Of a stretch of DNA of 64,000 bases, positions 32,964-43,500 are shown in pieces. Location: positions 465,213 to 529,212 of the forward strand of contig NZ_FNPC01000001.1 in the NCBI RefSeq assembly GCF_900107205.1. The letters are read 5' to 3'. Source of the DNA: Halopenitus persicus (GTDB lineage Archaea; Halobacteriota; Halobacteria; Halobacteriales; Haloferacaceae). Under the pieces are notes generated by a model. That model ran no database searches and was not told where the DNA came from. It saw nothing but the letters and a program-made list of their open reading frames with translations. The translations under genes were made by a program, and so were the position numbers. Every line of letters begins with the position of its first letter. Position 1 is the stretch's first letter.

Positions 32964-34313
32964 TCAGAACGGCGCGAAGAACGCCGCGTCCTCGACGAGG
33001 AACAGCTCGTTGATCCCGAGCCCGAGCGTGAGGAGGACGCCGCCGACGACCACGAGCCGGATCGTCCAGATCCAGACCGTGCCGAACGTCGCGTACCCCT
33101 CGGCGCCCGAGAGCAGCTCGTCGACGGCCTCCCGCCCCAGCACCCAGCCGACGAACAGGACGGTGAGCAGCACCGACAGCGGGAGCAGGAGCTGGTAGGC
33201 AATGTTGTCGAACCAGGTCAGCCAGCCGGTGTTCCACGCGGAGGGAACCCCGAGCAGGAAGAGCGCGACGCCGATGGCGACCGACAGCGCCGGCCGCGGA
33301 ACGTCGTAGTTGTCGTTGGCGTACGAGACCGTCACCTCGAGGAGGCTGATCGCCGAGGAGAGCGCGGCGATGAACACGACGCCGAAGAAGACGACGCCGA
33401 AGAGACGGCCGAACGGGATCGACCCGAACCCGGCGGCGGTGGCGACGAACAGGGCGCCGGCGCCGCCCGTCTCGGTGGTGATGTCCGCACCCGCGCCGAT
33501 CGTCAGCAGGATCGGGAAGACGACGAGGCCGGCGAGGATCCCCACGAGCGTGTTCGTGACGACGACCGACCCGCCGTCGAGGATGAGGTTGTCGTCGCGG
33601 CCGACGTACGAGGAGTAGGTGATCATGATCGCCATCCCGAGCGAGAGGGTGAAGAACGCCTGCCCGACCGCGAACGGGATGATCGTGCCGGCGTTTTCGA
33701 TCATCGTGGAGAGGTCCGGCGACAGGAAGAACGCGTACCCCTCGCCGGATCCGGGCAGCGTCGCCACCCAGATCGCCAGCGCCACCATCAGAATGACGAT
33801 GCTCGGCACCATCACCTTCGTCGCCTTCTCGATGCCGTCCTCGATGCCGAGCGCGACGATCCCGACGACGATCGCCAGGAAGACGGCCTGCGCGACGACC
33901 GCACCCGGACCGGCGGAGACGGCGGCGAAGTACTCGCCGGGGTTCGCGAAGTACGCGCCGTTCACGCTGCCGAGGATGTACCGCAGGACCCACCCGCCGA
34001 CGACGTTGTAATACGAGAGGATCCAGAAGCCGGTGACCACGGCGAGCGCGCCGGCGACCCGCCAGGGTCCGGAGCCGAGCCGACCGAACGCGTCGATCGC
34101 GTTGCGTTTCGTCCGGCGGCCGAGCACGAACTCGGAGAGCATCGCCGGGAAGCCGATCAGGAAGACGGCAGCGAGGTAGAAGACGACGAACGCCGCGCCG
34201 CCGTTGGTCGCCGTCTTGAACGGGAACTGCCAGAGGTTCCCGAGTCCGACCGCGCTACCGATCGCCGCGAGGACGAACCCGACGCGGGTCGCCCAGGTTT
34301 CTCGTTGTGCCAT
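32964..34313 (-). CDS. SNF-family sodium-dependent symporter
   Basis: A 449-residue paralogue of the adjacent transporter. The signature GSAVGLGNLWQFPFKTATNGGAAF and the segment ALSSAISLLEVTVSY are present. The Q in WQFPF, where the neighbour has WRFPW, and other changes in the first helix suggest a different substrate. The two genes may form an operon with this one first. It is divergent from the DapA-family aldolase gene, whose palindromic promoter lies in the shared gap, so regulation may be joint. Confidence 0.9.
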   Translation of the reverse strand: MAQRETWATRVGFVLAAIGSAVGLGNLWQFPFKTATNGGAAFVVFYLAAVFLIGFPAMLSEFVLGRRTKRNAIDAFGRLGSGPWRVAGALAVVTGFWILSYYNVVGGWVLRYILGSVNGAYFANPGEYFAAVSAGPGAVVAQAVFLAIVVGIVALGIEDGIEKATKVMVPSIVILMVALAIWVATLPGSGEGYAFFLSPDLSTMIENAGTIIPFAVGQAFFTLSLGMAIMITYSSYVGRDDNLILDGGSVVVTNTLVGILAGLVVFPILLTIGAGADITTETGGAGALFVATAAGFGSIPFGRLFGVVFFGVVFIAALSSAISLLEVTVSYANDNYDVPRPALSVAIGVALFLLGVPSAWNTGWLTWFDNIAYQLLLPLSVLLTVLFVGWVLGREAVDELLSGAEGYATFGTVWIWTIRLVVVGGVLLTLGLGINELFLVEDAAFFAPF

Positions 34314-34417
34314 GTGTCGGCGGATTCGCCGTTGCTCCCGATAATCCCTGTGATTCCGGCCGTCGGCCGCGTTCGCGCGATCCGTCACCGAAACGCCGAC
34401 GTCGGGGATCGTGTGGC

Positions 34418-34448
34418 GGTTATTTATAAACCCCGACCGATCGGTCGG
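34418..34448 (+). promoter_or_regulatory. TATA box followed by a 16-bp perfect palindrome
   Basis: The TATA-like tatttataaa (34421-34430) is followed at once by ccgaccgatcggtcgg (34433-34448), a perfect palindrome that ends three bases before the ATG at 34451. A protein bound here would cover the transcription start. Confidence 0.55.
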
Positions 34449-34450
34449 AT

Positions 34451-35341
34451 ATGAACGTCAGAGAGCAGCTCGCGGGGATCGCCGCGCCGATCGTGACGCC
34501 GTTCACGGACGAGGGAGCCACGGTCGACGAGCCGGCGCTCGTCGCCCTCCTCGAGCACCTGGAGGCGGCCGGGATCGACGCCGTCTTCCCCTGCGGCACG
34601 ACCGGCGAGTTCCCGAGCCTGACCGGCACCGAGCGCCGCCGCGTGATCGAGGTGACCGCGGAGACGGTCGACGTGCCGGTGATCGCCGGCGCCGCCGCCA
34701 CGAACGTACCGGAGACGGTCGCCGCGATCGAGGCGGCCGAAGCGGCCGGCGCCGACGCGGCCGCCGTGGTCGCGCCGTACTTCGCGACCGCGACGGCCCC
34801 CGAGGGAAACCGACGGGTCTTCGAGGCAGTCCTCGACCGATCGCCGCTTCCCGTGCTGTTGTACAACATCCCACAGTGTGTCGGCACGCGGATCGAGCCC
34901 GAAACGGTCGCGGCGGTCGCCGACCACGAGCGGACGATCGGGATCAAGGACTCAAGCGGCGATCTGGCGTACTTCTCGCGGCTCGTCCGGGAGACGCCCG
35001 ACGCGTTCCGGTGTCTCCAGGGCTACGACGCGCTGTTGGTCCCCGCGCTCCGAGCCGGTGGCGACGGCGGGATCAACGCGCTCTCGAACGTCGTGCCGCG
35101 AGTCCTCCGGGCGGCCTTCGAGCACGCCGAGGATCCCCGCGGCCGTGAACTCCAGCAGGGGGCGATCAGCCCGCTCTTCGAGGCGTGTACCGACCACGGG
35201 TTCGCTCCGGCGACGAAGGCGGCGCTGGCACATCGCGGCGTGGTTCCGAACGCCGACGTCCGGCCGCCACTGCTCCCCGTCGCCGACCGGTCCGCGATCG
35301 CCGACCGGGTCGACGCAGCGCTCGCGGCGCTCGAGGATTGA
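34451..35341 (+). CDS. dihydrodipicolinate synthase-family aldolase
   Basis: A 296-residue TIM-barrel lyase of the DapA/NAL family. Seen: APIVTPFTDEG, the pyruvate-carboxylate loop PCGTTGEFPSLT, the catalytic tyrosine in LLYNIPQCVG and the Schiff-base lysine in GIKDSSGDLAYF. It could make dihydrodipicolinate for lysine/peptide precursors, or cleave a 2-keto-3-deoxy sugar acid. The YNIP form and the loop are compatible with both, so I do not assign dapA. No other lysine-pathway gene is near. Confidence 0.8.
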   Translation: MNVREQLAGIAAPIVTPFTDEGATVDEPALVALLEHLEAAGIDAVFPCGTTGEFPSLTGTERRRVIEVTAETVDVPVIAGAAATNVPETVAAIEAAEAAGADAAAVVAPYFATATAPEGNRRVFEAVLDRSPLPVLLYNIPQCVGTRIEPETVAAVADHERTIGIKDSSGDLAYFSRLVRETPDAFRCLQGYDALLVPALRAGGDGGINALSNVVPRVLRAAFEHAEDPRGRELQQGAISPLFEACTDHGFAPATKAALAHRGVVPNADVRPPLLPVADRSAIADRVDAALAALED

Positions 35342-35446
35342 GCGTCGACACGGGACGGAAGGATCGCGGCCGTGACGGAGCTCGAAACTGCTGCAGTCGC
35401 GGCACGTCGCGCCGGCTTTTATGTCGCGGACGCCCGTACGATCGCC

Positions 35447-36943
35447 ATGGACGTGGATCCGGAGATCGACTCGCTTGGGGGCGAGTCGGTCGTCGTCATC
35501 GGCGGCGGGTTCGGCGGCCTCTCGACGGCCTGTTATCTGGCCGACGCCGGCGCCGACGTCACCCTCCTCGAGAAGAACGAGCAGCTCGGCGGCCGGGCCA
35601 GCCGGCTGGAGACCGACGGCTTCCGGTTCGACATGGGCCCGTCGTGGTACCTGATGCCGGACGTCTTCGAGCGGTTCTTCGGTCACTTCGACCGGTCGCC
35701 GTCCGATTACTACTCGATCTCCCGGCTGGATCCCCACTATCGCGTCTTCTGGAAGGACGGCGACAGCGTGGACGTGGGTCCCGACGTCGAGGCCAACAAG
35801 GAGCTGTTCGAATCCTACGAGCCTGGCGCCGGCGAGGCGCTCGAGCGGTACCTCACGGAGGCCGAATACACCTACGAGGTCGGGATGGAGCACTTCGTCT
35901 ACGAGGACCGGCCGCGGCTCCGTGACTACGTCGACCGCGACGTCCTCCGGCACGCCCACGGCCTCTCGCTGCTCGGCTCGATGCAGGACCACGTCGAGGG
36001 GTACTTCGAGCACCCGAAGCTCCAGCAGCTGATGCAGTATTCCCTCGTGTTTCTGGGCGGGTCGCCGACGAACACGCCGGGGCTGTACAACCTGATGAGC
36101 CACGTCGATTTCAACATGGGCGTCTACTATCCCGACGGCGGGATCGGCGCGGTCGTCGACGCGGTCGTCGATCTCGGCGCGGAGCTGGGCGTCGAGTACG
36201 TGACCGACGCCGAAGCCACCGCGATCGAGGGGCGCCGCGGCGGGTTCGCGGTCGACGCCGCGAACGACCGGCGGTATCTCGCCGATCTGGTCATCTCGGA
36301 CGCCGATTACGCCCACACCGAGCGGGAGCTGCTGCCGCCCGAAAAGCGACAGTACACCGACGAGTACTGGGAGTCCCGGACGTACGCGCCGTCGGCGTTT
36401 CTGATCTACCTCGGCGTGGAGGGCGACGTCCCCGAGCTGGCCCACCACACGCTCGTGTTGCCCACCGAGTGGGAGCAGCACTTCGACCGGATCTTCGAGG
36501 ACCCGGAGTGGCCGCGCGACCCCGCCTACTACCTCTGTGTCCCCTCGAAGACCGACGACACGGTGGCCCCCGCGGGCCACAGCAACCTCTTCGCCCTCGT
36601 GCCGATCGCCCCCGGATTGGATGACGACCCGGAGACGCGGTCGTGGTACCGCGACCTGGTCCTGGAGGACATCACCGAGCACACGGGTACCGACCTGCGC
36701 GACCGGATCGTCCTCGAGGAGACGTTCTCGGTGAGCGACTTCGCCGACCGGTACAACGGCTACCGGGGGTCCGCGCTCGGGCTCGCGCACACGCTCCGGC
36801 AGACCTCCCTCCTTCGACCGCCGCACGTCTCGGATGCGGTCGACGGACTCTACTTCACCGGCTCGTACACCACGCCGGGGATCGGCGTCCCGATGTGTCT
36901 CATCAGCGGCCAACTGACTGCGGAGTACGTGACGGGATCGTGA
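35447..36943 (+). CDS. crtD: carotenoid desaturase (CrtD/CrtI type)
   Basis: A 498-residue FAD enzyme. The N-terminal dinucleotide site VVVIGGGFGGLSTACYLAD is followed by LLEKNEQLGGRASRLE and FRFDMGPSWYLMPDVFERFF, all typical of the family. The C-terminal FAD region is GLYFTGSYTTPGIGVPMCL. In haloarchaea the gene next to lyeJ and cruF is the 3,4-desaturase CrtD of bacterioruberin synthesis; phytoene desaturase (CrtI) is a close paralogue, so the split rests on synteny. A TATA-like cttttatg lies about 28 bases before the ATG at 35447. The stop overlaps the next start (GTGA). Confidence 0.85.
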   Translation: MDVDPEIDSLGGESVVVIGGGFGGLSTACYLADAGADVTLLEKNEQLGGRASRLETDGFRFDMGPSWYLMPDVFERFFGHFDRSPSDYYSISRLDPHYRVFWKDGDSVDVGPDVEANKELFESYEPGAGEALERYLTEAEYTYEVGMEHFVYEDRPRLRDYVDRDVLRHAHGLSLLGSMQDHVEGYFEHPKLQQLMQYSLVFLGGSPTNTPGLYNLMSHVDFNMGVYYPDGGIGAVVDAVVDLGAELGVEYVTDAEATAIEGRRGGFAVDAANDRRYLADLVISDADYAHTERELLPPEKRQYTDEYWESRTYAPSAFLIYLGVEGDVPELAHHTLVLPTEWEQHFDRIFEDPEWPRDPAYYLCVPSKTDDTVAPAGHSNLFALVPIAPGLDDDPETRSWYRDLVLEDITEHTGTDLRDRIVLEETFSVSDFADRYNGYRGSALGLAHTLRQTSLLRPPHVSDAVDGLYFTGSYTTPGIGVPMCLISGQLTAEYVTGS

Positions 36944-38034
36944 CGGCGAGCGAGACGGACGGGATGGACGGCACGACCGGCGGCGACGGGGGCGGAACTC
37001 GGACGGAACCGACCGTTCGTGACCGGCTCCGGTACCTGTTGGTGCTGTCACGCCCCCGATTCTGGTTCTACCTGGCCGGCCCGGTCGTCGTGGGCACGGT
37101 CTACGGCGGCGGTTCCGCCCCGGAGCTGGTCGCTCCGACCGCGCTCGTCCTGTTCGGCTACTTCCTCGTGCCGGCAAACGTCCTGCTGTACGGCGTCAAC
37201 GACCGGTTCGACGCCGATATCGACGCCGAGAACCCGAAGAAGGCTGGAGGACGGACCGAAACGGAAAGCGAGGCGGTGGAAACAGGAGGCGAGGCGGTCG
37301 AAACAGGAGGCGAGGCGGTCGAAACAGGAGGCGAGGCGGTCGAAACGGAAAACGAGGCGACCCAACAGGCGCGCGAGGCACGGTGGCGCGGCGACCGAGT
37401 CGTCGCCGCTGCGATCATCGCTACCGGCCTCCTGGGCCTCGTGACGGTGGCCGTGACGCCGCCGATCGCGTGGCCGTACCTGGTCGGGTTCTTCCTCCTC
37501 GCGGTCGGCTACAGCGCGCCGCCGACCCGGTTCAAGACGACGCCGCTGCTCGACTCCGCCTCGAACGGACTCTACGTCCTGCCGGGCGCGGCCGCCTACG
37601 TCGCGGCGTCGGGAGCCCACCCGCCCGCGGCCGCCCTCGCCGGCGCCTGGATATGGGCGATGGCGATGCACACGTTCTCGGCGATCCCCGACATCGAACC
37701 CGACCGGGAAGCGGGGATCCGGACGACCGCGACCGCGCTCGGCGAGCGGCGTGCCTACGGCTACTGTGTCGGCTGCTGGACGCTCGCGGCGGCCGCGTTC
37801 TCGCTGGTCGACGTCCGTCTCGGGGCGCTGGTGGGCGTCTACCCGGTCTTCGTCACGGGCATCGCCCTGACCGACGTGGCGGTCGACCGGGCCTACTGGT
37901 GGTTCCCGGCGCTCAACACCGTCGTCGGCGCGGCCCTCACGATCGGGGGGCTCAGTCGGATCGTGGCCCCCGCCGAGGTTCGGGCCCTCATCGAAACGTG
38001 GGCCCTCATCGAGGTGATCGCGGGTGTCGCGTGA
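36940..38034 (+). CDS. lyeJ: lycopene elongase (UbiA-family prenyltransferase)
   Basis: A 364-residue membrane prenyltransferase that should add C5 units to lycopene on the way to C50 bacterioruberin. It has the prenyl-diphosphate motif NDRFDADIDAENPKK and the second Asp motif DIEPDREAGIRTTA, with about eight spans. Between them is a hydrophilic loop lengthened by three EAVETGG units from a 21-bp tandem repeat (37270-37353). The GTG at 36940 overlaps the crtD stop; an ATG at 36964 is an alternative. Its end overlaps cruF by 11 bases. The three genes form an operon. Confidence 0.9.
   Translation: MTASETDGMDGTTGGDGGGTRTEPTVRDRLRYLLVLSRPRFWFYLAGPVVVGTVYGGGSAPELVAPTALVLFGYFLVPANVLLYGVNDRFDADIDAENPKKAGGRTETESEAVETGGEAVETGGEAVETGGEAVETENEATQQAREARWRGDRVVAAAIIATGLLGLVTVAVTPPIAWPYLVGFFLLAVGYSAPPTRFKTTPLLDSASNGLYVLPGAAAYVAASGAHPPAAALAGAWIWAMAMHTFSAIPDIEPDREAGIRTTATALGERRAYGYCVGCWTLAAAAFSLVDVRLGALVGVYPVFVTGIALTDVAVDRAYWWFPALNTVVGAALTIGGLSRIVAPAEVRALIETWALIEVIAGVA
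37270..37353. repeat. 21-bp in-frame tandem repeat in lyeJ
   Basis: A 21-bp unit (gaggcggtcgaaacaggagg plus c) occurs three times with one change at 37270-37332, and a diverged fourth at 37333-37353. It encodes repeated EAVETGG in a loop of the enzyme. Confidence 0.95.
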
Positions 38035-38977
38035 GGGCACGGACGGACCCGCGGGGCTGACGGCGAGCCGCCTTCCGCGAACGCGCGCTGGCGTCGAGGC
38101 CGCGTTCGACCGGATCGTCGCCGGAAACCGGTTCACGATCGCGGTGGTGTTCCCCGTCGTCGGCGCGGTCTCGCTCGTCGCGAGCGCGGCGGGGTGGCTG
38201 CCGGACCCGCTGGCGTTCAACCCGTGGTTCCTGCTGGTCGGCGTGCTGGTGATGCGCTCCCCGCTGGTCGCCGGCGTGTTGCCGCTCGTCGACCGACGAG
38301 CAGCCGGGTGGCTTGGCGTGCTCGTGGCCTACACCTACGCGATCGAGGCGGTCGGCGTGGCCACCGGCTGGCCCTACGGCGCGTTCACCTACGGGGTCGA
38401 CCTCGGGCCGATGCTCGGCGGCGTCCCGCTCGCGCTTCCGGTCTTCTTCATCCCGCTCGTGGTGAACGCCTACCTGCTAAGTCTGTTGCTGTTGGGCCCG
38501 CGAGCCGACCACCCGGCCGTCCGCCTGCTGACCGTGATCGCGGCCGTGGTCGCGATGGACGTCGTGTTGGACCCCGGCGCGGTCGCGCTGGGGTTCTGGC
38601 GTTACGACGCCGGCGGCGCCTTTTACGGCGTCCCGCTCTCGAACTATCTCGGCTGGGTGCTCTCGGCGACCGTCGCCGTCCTCGCGCTCGATCGGGCCTT
38701 CGACCGCGACCGGCTGCTCGCCCGGCTCGAATCGTGTCCGTTCATGCTCGACGATATGGTGAGCTTCGTGATCCTCTGGGGCGTGATCGGCCTCCGGTTC
38801 GGAGCCCTTCTGCCGGCCGCGGTGGCCGCGGCCTTCGGCGTCGGACTCGTCCGCGCCGGCCGGTTCGACGCGCGCGTCTTCGATCCCCGCGAGCGCGGGA
38901 CGTGGAGACACGCCGGCGGTTCGCGGGACGCACCCCACGATGAGGGGGAGCGAGATCCCGAGATCGATCGGAGTTAA
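38024..38977 (+). CDS. cruF: bisanhydrobacterioruberin hydratase
   Basis: A 317-residue integral membrane protein with about eight spans, of the CruF/DUF422 family. Seen: AYTYAIEAVGVATGWPYGAFTYG, LPVFFIPLVVNAYLLSLLLLG, VAMDVVLDPGAVALGFWRYD and GVPLSNYLGWVLSA, motifs holding the conserved Glu, Asp and His/Asn residues. It hydrates the ends of bisanhydrobacterioruberin to give bacterioruberin. It starts at a GTG inside the end of lyeJ. The C-terminal 35 residues are charged and low in complexity. Confidence 0.9.
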   Translation: MSREGTDGPAGLTASRLPRTRAGVEAAFDRIVAGNRFTIAVVFPVVGAVSLVASAAGWLPDPLAFNPWFLLVGVLVMRSPLVAGVLPLVDRRAAGWLGVLVAYTYAIEAVGVATGWPYGAFTYGVDLGPMLGGVPLALPVFFIPLVVNAYLLSLLLLGPRADHPAVRLLTVIAAVVAMDVVLDPGAVALGFWRYDAGGAFYGVPLSNYLGWVLSATVAVLALDRAFDRDRLLARLESCPFMLDDMVSFVILWGVIGLRFGALLPAAVAAAFGVGLVRAGRFDARVFDPRERGTWRHAGGSRDAPHDEGERDPEIDRS

Positions 38978-39002
38978 GGGCGGACGGCGGCTACTCCCCG
39001 GT

Positions 39003-39218
39003 ATGTCGGGGCAGACGAGCGAGTCGGGGCAGTCAACCGAGTCGGAGCAGGCGAGCGAGTCGGGGCAGTCCGGAGAGTCGCTCCCGACTGATGACACGGT
39101 CGACGGGACCGGGGGGCGACCCTGTCCGCTGTGTGCGGAGCCGATGGTCCACCGCCACTGCAAGTACGTCTGTCCGGCTCACGGCGTGATCTACGACTGC
39201 AGCGACACCTTCTATTGA
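39003..39218 (+). CDS. HVO_2523-family zinc-finger protein
   Basis: A 71-residue protein. The first 35 residues are a Ser/Glu/Gln-rich tail with imperfect ESGQS repeats. The zinc knuckle is RPCPLCAEPMVHRHCKYVCPAHGVIYDCSDTFY, with CPLC, HRHC and CPAHG supplying ligands. Small zinc fingers of this kind lie next to the carotenoid genes in other haloarchaea too, so the link may matter for regulation, but none is known. It is 25 bases after cruF. Confidence 0.85.
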   Translation: MSGQTSESGQSTESEQASESGQSGESLPTDDTVDGTGGRPCPLCAEPMVHRHCKYVCPAHGVIYDCSDTFY

Positions 39219-39429
39219 CGAAGCCGACGACCCGGCTCGTCGGGGACACACGATCTGTCCGGTAGGCGAGGTATAACCGAGGTGATCGGCGGGCGGCAGC
39301 GCCGTCACGGAGCGAAACCGCACGAACAATTATGGGTCTACGTCCCGTGTGATCCGATGGTATGGGAACCCGCACATCCACGTCCGATCGCTCCGTGACG
39401 GCCGATCGCGACGCGCCGAGGGGTGGCCG

Positions 39430-40416
39430 ATGATCGCCGACGACCGGGTCGCCCGCGGCAAGCGGATCCAGCGGCGAACGGGGGCGACCTTCCACGTCGC
39501 CACGCGTCTCCTGCCCGAGCGGATCCGGCATCCCACGTACGTCCTCTACGGGTTCTTCCGCGTCGCCGACGAGATCGTGGACGCGGCCGACGCCGCCCCG
39601 CCGGCCGAGCAACGAGCGGAGCTCGAACGGATCCGCCGGGTCGTCCTCGGCGAGGAGCCGCCGGGAGAGGGTCCCGACGACGAGGTGCTCGCGGCGTTCC
39701 GGGACCTCAGGGCCGAGACCGGGATCGCCGGGGCGGACGTGGCGGCGTTCCTCCAGGCGATGGCCAGCGACGTCGACCGGTCGCGCTACGAGACGTACGC
39801 CGACCTCGAGGCGTACATGGACGGTTCGGCCGCGGCGGTCGGCCGGATGATGACCGCGGTGATGGACGTCGAGAGCCCGGAGCGAGCGCTCCCCCACGCC
39901 ACGAAGCTCGGCGAGGCGTTCCAGATGAGCAACTTCCTGCGTGACGTCGGCGAGGACGTCCGCGAGCGCGACCGGGTCTATCTCCCCGCCGAGACGCTCC
40001 GCGAGCACGGCGCCTCGGTCGAACAGGTCCGCGAGCTGCGCTTCGACGAGTCGGTCGCCGCCGCGATCCGGGCGGAGCTTGCCCGCACGGAGGACCTCTA
40101 CGCGGAGGGCGTGGCGGGGATCCGGTACCTGCCCGAGGACTGCCAGCTCGCGGTCCTGCTGGCGGCCGTCCTCTATGCGGACCACCACCGGCTGATCCGC
40201 GAGCTGGGATACGACACGCTCTCACAAACGCCCGAGCTCTCGCTCGCGCGGCGGCTCCGCCTGCTCGCGCGCACCTGGTGGCTCTTCCGGCGACACGACG
40301 ACCCGGAGACCGCCTTCTACGCCGCCGTCGACTCCTTCGACGTCGACGCGCCGACCCGAACCGCGCACGGCCACAGCTGGCGGAACTGTCGGATCGTGTC
40401 GTACCTCTCGCGGTGA
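39430..40416 (+). CDS. crtB: phytoene synthase
   Basis: A 328-residue enzyme joining two geranylgeranyl-PP to phytoene. The first Asp-rich motif is DEIVD in YVLYGFFRVADEIVD, and the second is DVGEDVRERDRVYLP. Also present: YMDGSAAAVGRMM and LGEAFQMSNFLRD. The ATG at 39430 is preferred since family proteins begin 18 residues before the QRRTG-type motif; a GTG at 39349 would add 27 residues. A TATA-like acaattatgg near 39326 would give a leader of about 75 bases. It supplies the carotenoid operon just upstream. Confidence 0.9.
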   Translation: MIADDRVARGKRIQRRTGATFHVATRLLPERIRHPTYVLYGFFRVADEIVDAADAAPPAEQRAELERIRRVVLGEEPPGEGPDDEVLAAFRDLRAETGIAGADVAAFLQAMASDVDRSRYETYADLEAYMDGSAAAVGRMMTAVMDVESPERALPHATKLGEAFQMSNFLRDVGEDVRERDRVYLPAETLREHGASVEQVRELRFDESVAAAIRAELARTEDLYAEGVAGIRYLPEDCQLAVLLAAVLYADHHRLIRELGYDTLSQTPELSLARRLRLLARTWWLFRRHDDPETAFYAAVDSFDVDAPTRTAHGHSWRNCRIVSYLSR

Positions 40417-40503
40417 GGACCGGCCGGCGGCAACGAAAGCGAACCGACCCACGAAGCCGAAACGAACCGAAAAACGAACGTCGGCGCCGTTATCCCTGCA
40501 GCG

Positions 40504-43500
40504 TCAGCACTCGGACCAACCGCAGGACTCGCACGTCTTGCAGCCCTCCGAGAAGTAGAGGCTGAGGCCGCCACACTCCGGACACTCCGGCGACTCGCCG
40601 GCGGCGATGAGGTCCTGCGTGGCGTCCTGGTCGGGCTCGGCGGCCGCGCCGTCGGCCCCCGGCGCCGGACCGGACTCGCCGGCCGCCGCGTCGGCGGCGA
40701 CTCCGCCGCCGTCAGTCTGCTCCGCGCCGGTGGCGGGCACGTCCCCGGCGCCGTTCTCCTCGAGCTCGCTCAGGGACTGCTGTTGGGGGATCCCCTTGTC
40801 GATCTCGTCGTCGAGGTAGCGACGCAGCGCCGTGCCGATGGCGTCCGGGATCGACTGGATCTGCTCGCCTTTGTCCCAGGCGACCTTCGGGCTGCGGGTG
40901 CCCTGCAGCTCGTCGACGATCTCGTTCGGATCGACGCCGGAGCGCAGGGCCGTCGAGATGACCTTCGCGAGCGCCTCCGTGAAGGAGTTCGTGTAGCCGC
41001 CCGAGTGGCCGATGTTGGCGAACAGCTCGAAGGGACCGCCGTTTTCGTCCTCGTTGATCGTCACGTAGAGCTTGCCGTAGCCCGTCTCGATCCGCTGGGT
41101 CACGCCGTTCAGCGAGTCGGGACGGGGACGCGTCTCCGCGTAGTTGACCGTCGGCCGCTCGGTGGCCGCGAGCAGCTCGTCGATCTCCGCGTCGAGCTGC
41201 GCCCGGACGTCCTCGTTGTCGAGGAACGCCTCGACGCCGCCGAAGACCTCCTCGATCTGCTCGACGATCGTCTCGGCCGCCTCGGACTCGTCGGCGAACT
41301 CCGCGTTCTTCGCGCGGGTCGTCAGCACCTGCTTCGAGCGCGTGCCGTCGCGGTAGACGGTGACGCCCTTCCCGCCGTGGTCGTAGATGTAGCGGTAGAC
41401 CTCGTCCATGTCCTCGGCCGACGCCGAGTTGGGGAAGTTGCAGGTCTTCGAGATTGCCGAGTCGACGCCGCGCTGGCAGGCACACTGCACCGCCGCGTGC
41501 TGTTTGCCCGACAGATCGCCGGTGACGACGAACAGCTCGCCGATCGGGTCCGGAACCGTCTCGAGCCCCTCGACGCCGTCGAACTCGTTTTCCGCCATCT
41601 GTTCCTGTGCCTCGCGTTTGACCGCGTCGACGTCGATGTCGTTGGCCTCCAGGGTCCGCAGGAAGTAGTCGTCGAACTCGACGAGCATCTCGTCGCCCTG
41701 CACGTCGTCGGAGACGTTCTTGTAGTAGGCGACGTTGTAGATGGGCTCGCAGCCGCCGGTCGTGTTGCCGACCATCGAGGTCGTGCCGGTCGGCGCGATC
41801 GTCGTCGTGTTGTGGTTGCGGATCGGGTAGCCGTCCGCCCAGTCGTCGGCGTCGAGCCCCGTGTGGTGCTCGAACCACTCGCGGTACTCCGTCGGGTCCG
41901 CGTACTTCGAGTCGGCCCAGTCGTTGAAGGAGCCGCGCTCCTCGGCCAGCTCGTGGGAGGTCTCCTTCGAGACGTGGTTGATGTGGGTCATCAGCTGGCC
42001 GGCGATCTCGTTGCCGGTCTCGGAGCCGTACCGGACGCCGAGCTGGATGTACAGCTGGGCCAGCCCCATCACGCCGAGGCCGATCTTCCGCATATCCCGG
42101 ACCTTCTGCTCGATCTCCGGGACCGGGAAGTCCGACATCGTGACCACGTTCTCGAGGAAGCGCGTGCCGTAGTCGATGCGCTGGTCGAACTCCTCGAAGT
42201 CGATCGCCTCCTCGAGGAAGGCGTCGACGGCCGCTTCCGTCGAGTCGTACTCGTCGGCGTGCTCCTCGCTCCAGACGCGCCAGTCGGGCGCGTCCAGATC
42301 CGCCAGCGTCGAGAGGTTGATGTGGCCGAGGTTACAGGCCTCGTACTCCTCGAGCGGCTGTTCTCCGCAGGGATTCGTTGCAAGGATTCGGTGGTCGGGA
42401 TGCTCCTCGACGTCGAAGGAGTGCTGCTTGTTGACCCGCTCGAGGTAGATGACGCCGGGTTCGCCGTTCTCGTGGGCGCCCTCGACCATGTGCTCCCAGA
42501 TCTCGTCGGCCGGAACCGACAGCTCCTCGCCGACCTCGACGTGGTGGCCGAGGTCGAACATGTCGTAGAGCTCCTTCGTCTCCTCGGTCGCGATGTGGGG
42601 CTCCTCGGTGCGGGGGTTCGTGAAGACGAACTCCTCGTCGTTGTACAGCGCCTCCATGAAGTCGTCGGTGACGCCCACGGAGATGTTGAAGTTCGAGAGG
42701 TGGCCCTCGACGGCGTTCCGGAGGTGTTTGGGGACGCGCCCCTCGTCGTCGATCAGCTCGCGGGCCTCGTCGAGGGCGTCCTTGAAGGAGGTGTGGGTGT
42801 AGTCGTCCGGGTCGTTGAGCCGCAGCGAGTGCGCCAGGGAGACGTCCTTGTTCTTGGCGTGGATGAACTGGATGACGTCCGGGTGGGAGACGCGCATCAC
42901 GCCCATCTGGGCGCCGCGCCGCGCGCCGCCCTGGGCGATCGTTTCGCACATCTGGTCGTATGTGCGCATAAAGGTGATCGGTCCGGAGGCGATGCCGCCG
43001 GTCGATCCAACTGAATCACCGTACGGGCGGAGTTTCCAAAACGCATACCCCATTCCGCCGCCGCTCTGGAAGACCTCCGCGGCCTCCTTGGCGGTCTGGT
43101 GGATGTCGGTGATGTCGTCGGCGGGCGAGTCGACGAAACAGGCCGACAGCTGCTGGAGCTCGTCGCCGGCGTTCATCAGCGTCGGCGAGTTCGGCATGAA
43201 GGACAGCGACTCCATCCCCTCGCGGAACGTCGCGGCCGTCTCCTCGACGTGGTCGCGGATCCCGTCCGGTAGCTCGGGAACGATCGTCTCGTAGGCGAAC
43301 TTGTTGACGTTGTGGGCGGTGAGCGTCGTCTCCGCATCGTCGCCGGCGGTGACGCCCGCGCCGAAGACCTCGGCCGCGAGCTCGTCACGGCGCGGGTGGT
43401 CGGGCTTGATCTGGTCGGGCGTGACCGTGATCTCGACGTCCCGTTTCTCGGCCTCGTAGACCGCCTCCGCGAGCGCGACGTTCTTCGCGACGCGGACGAA

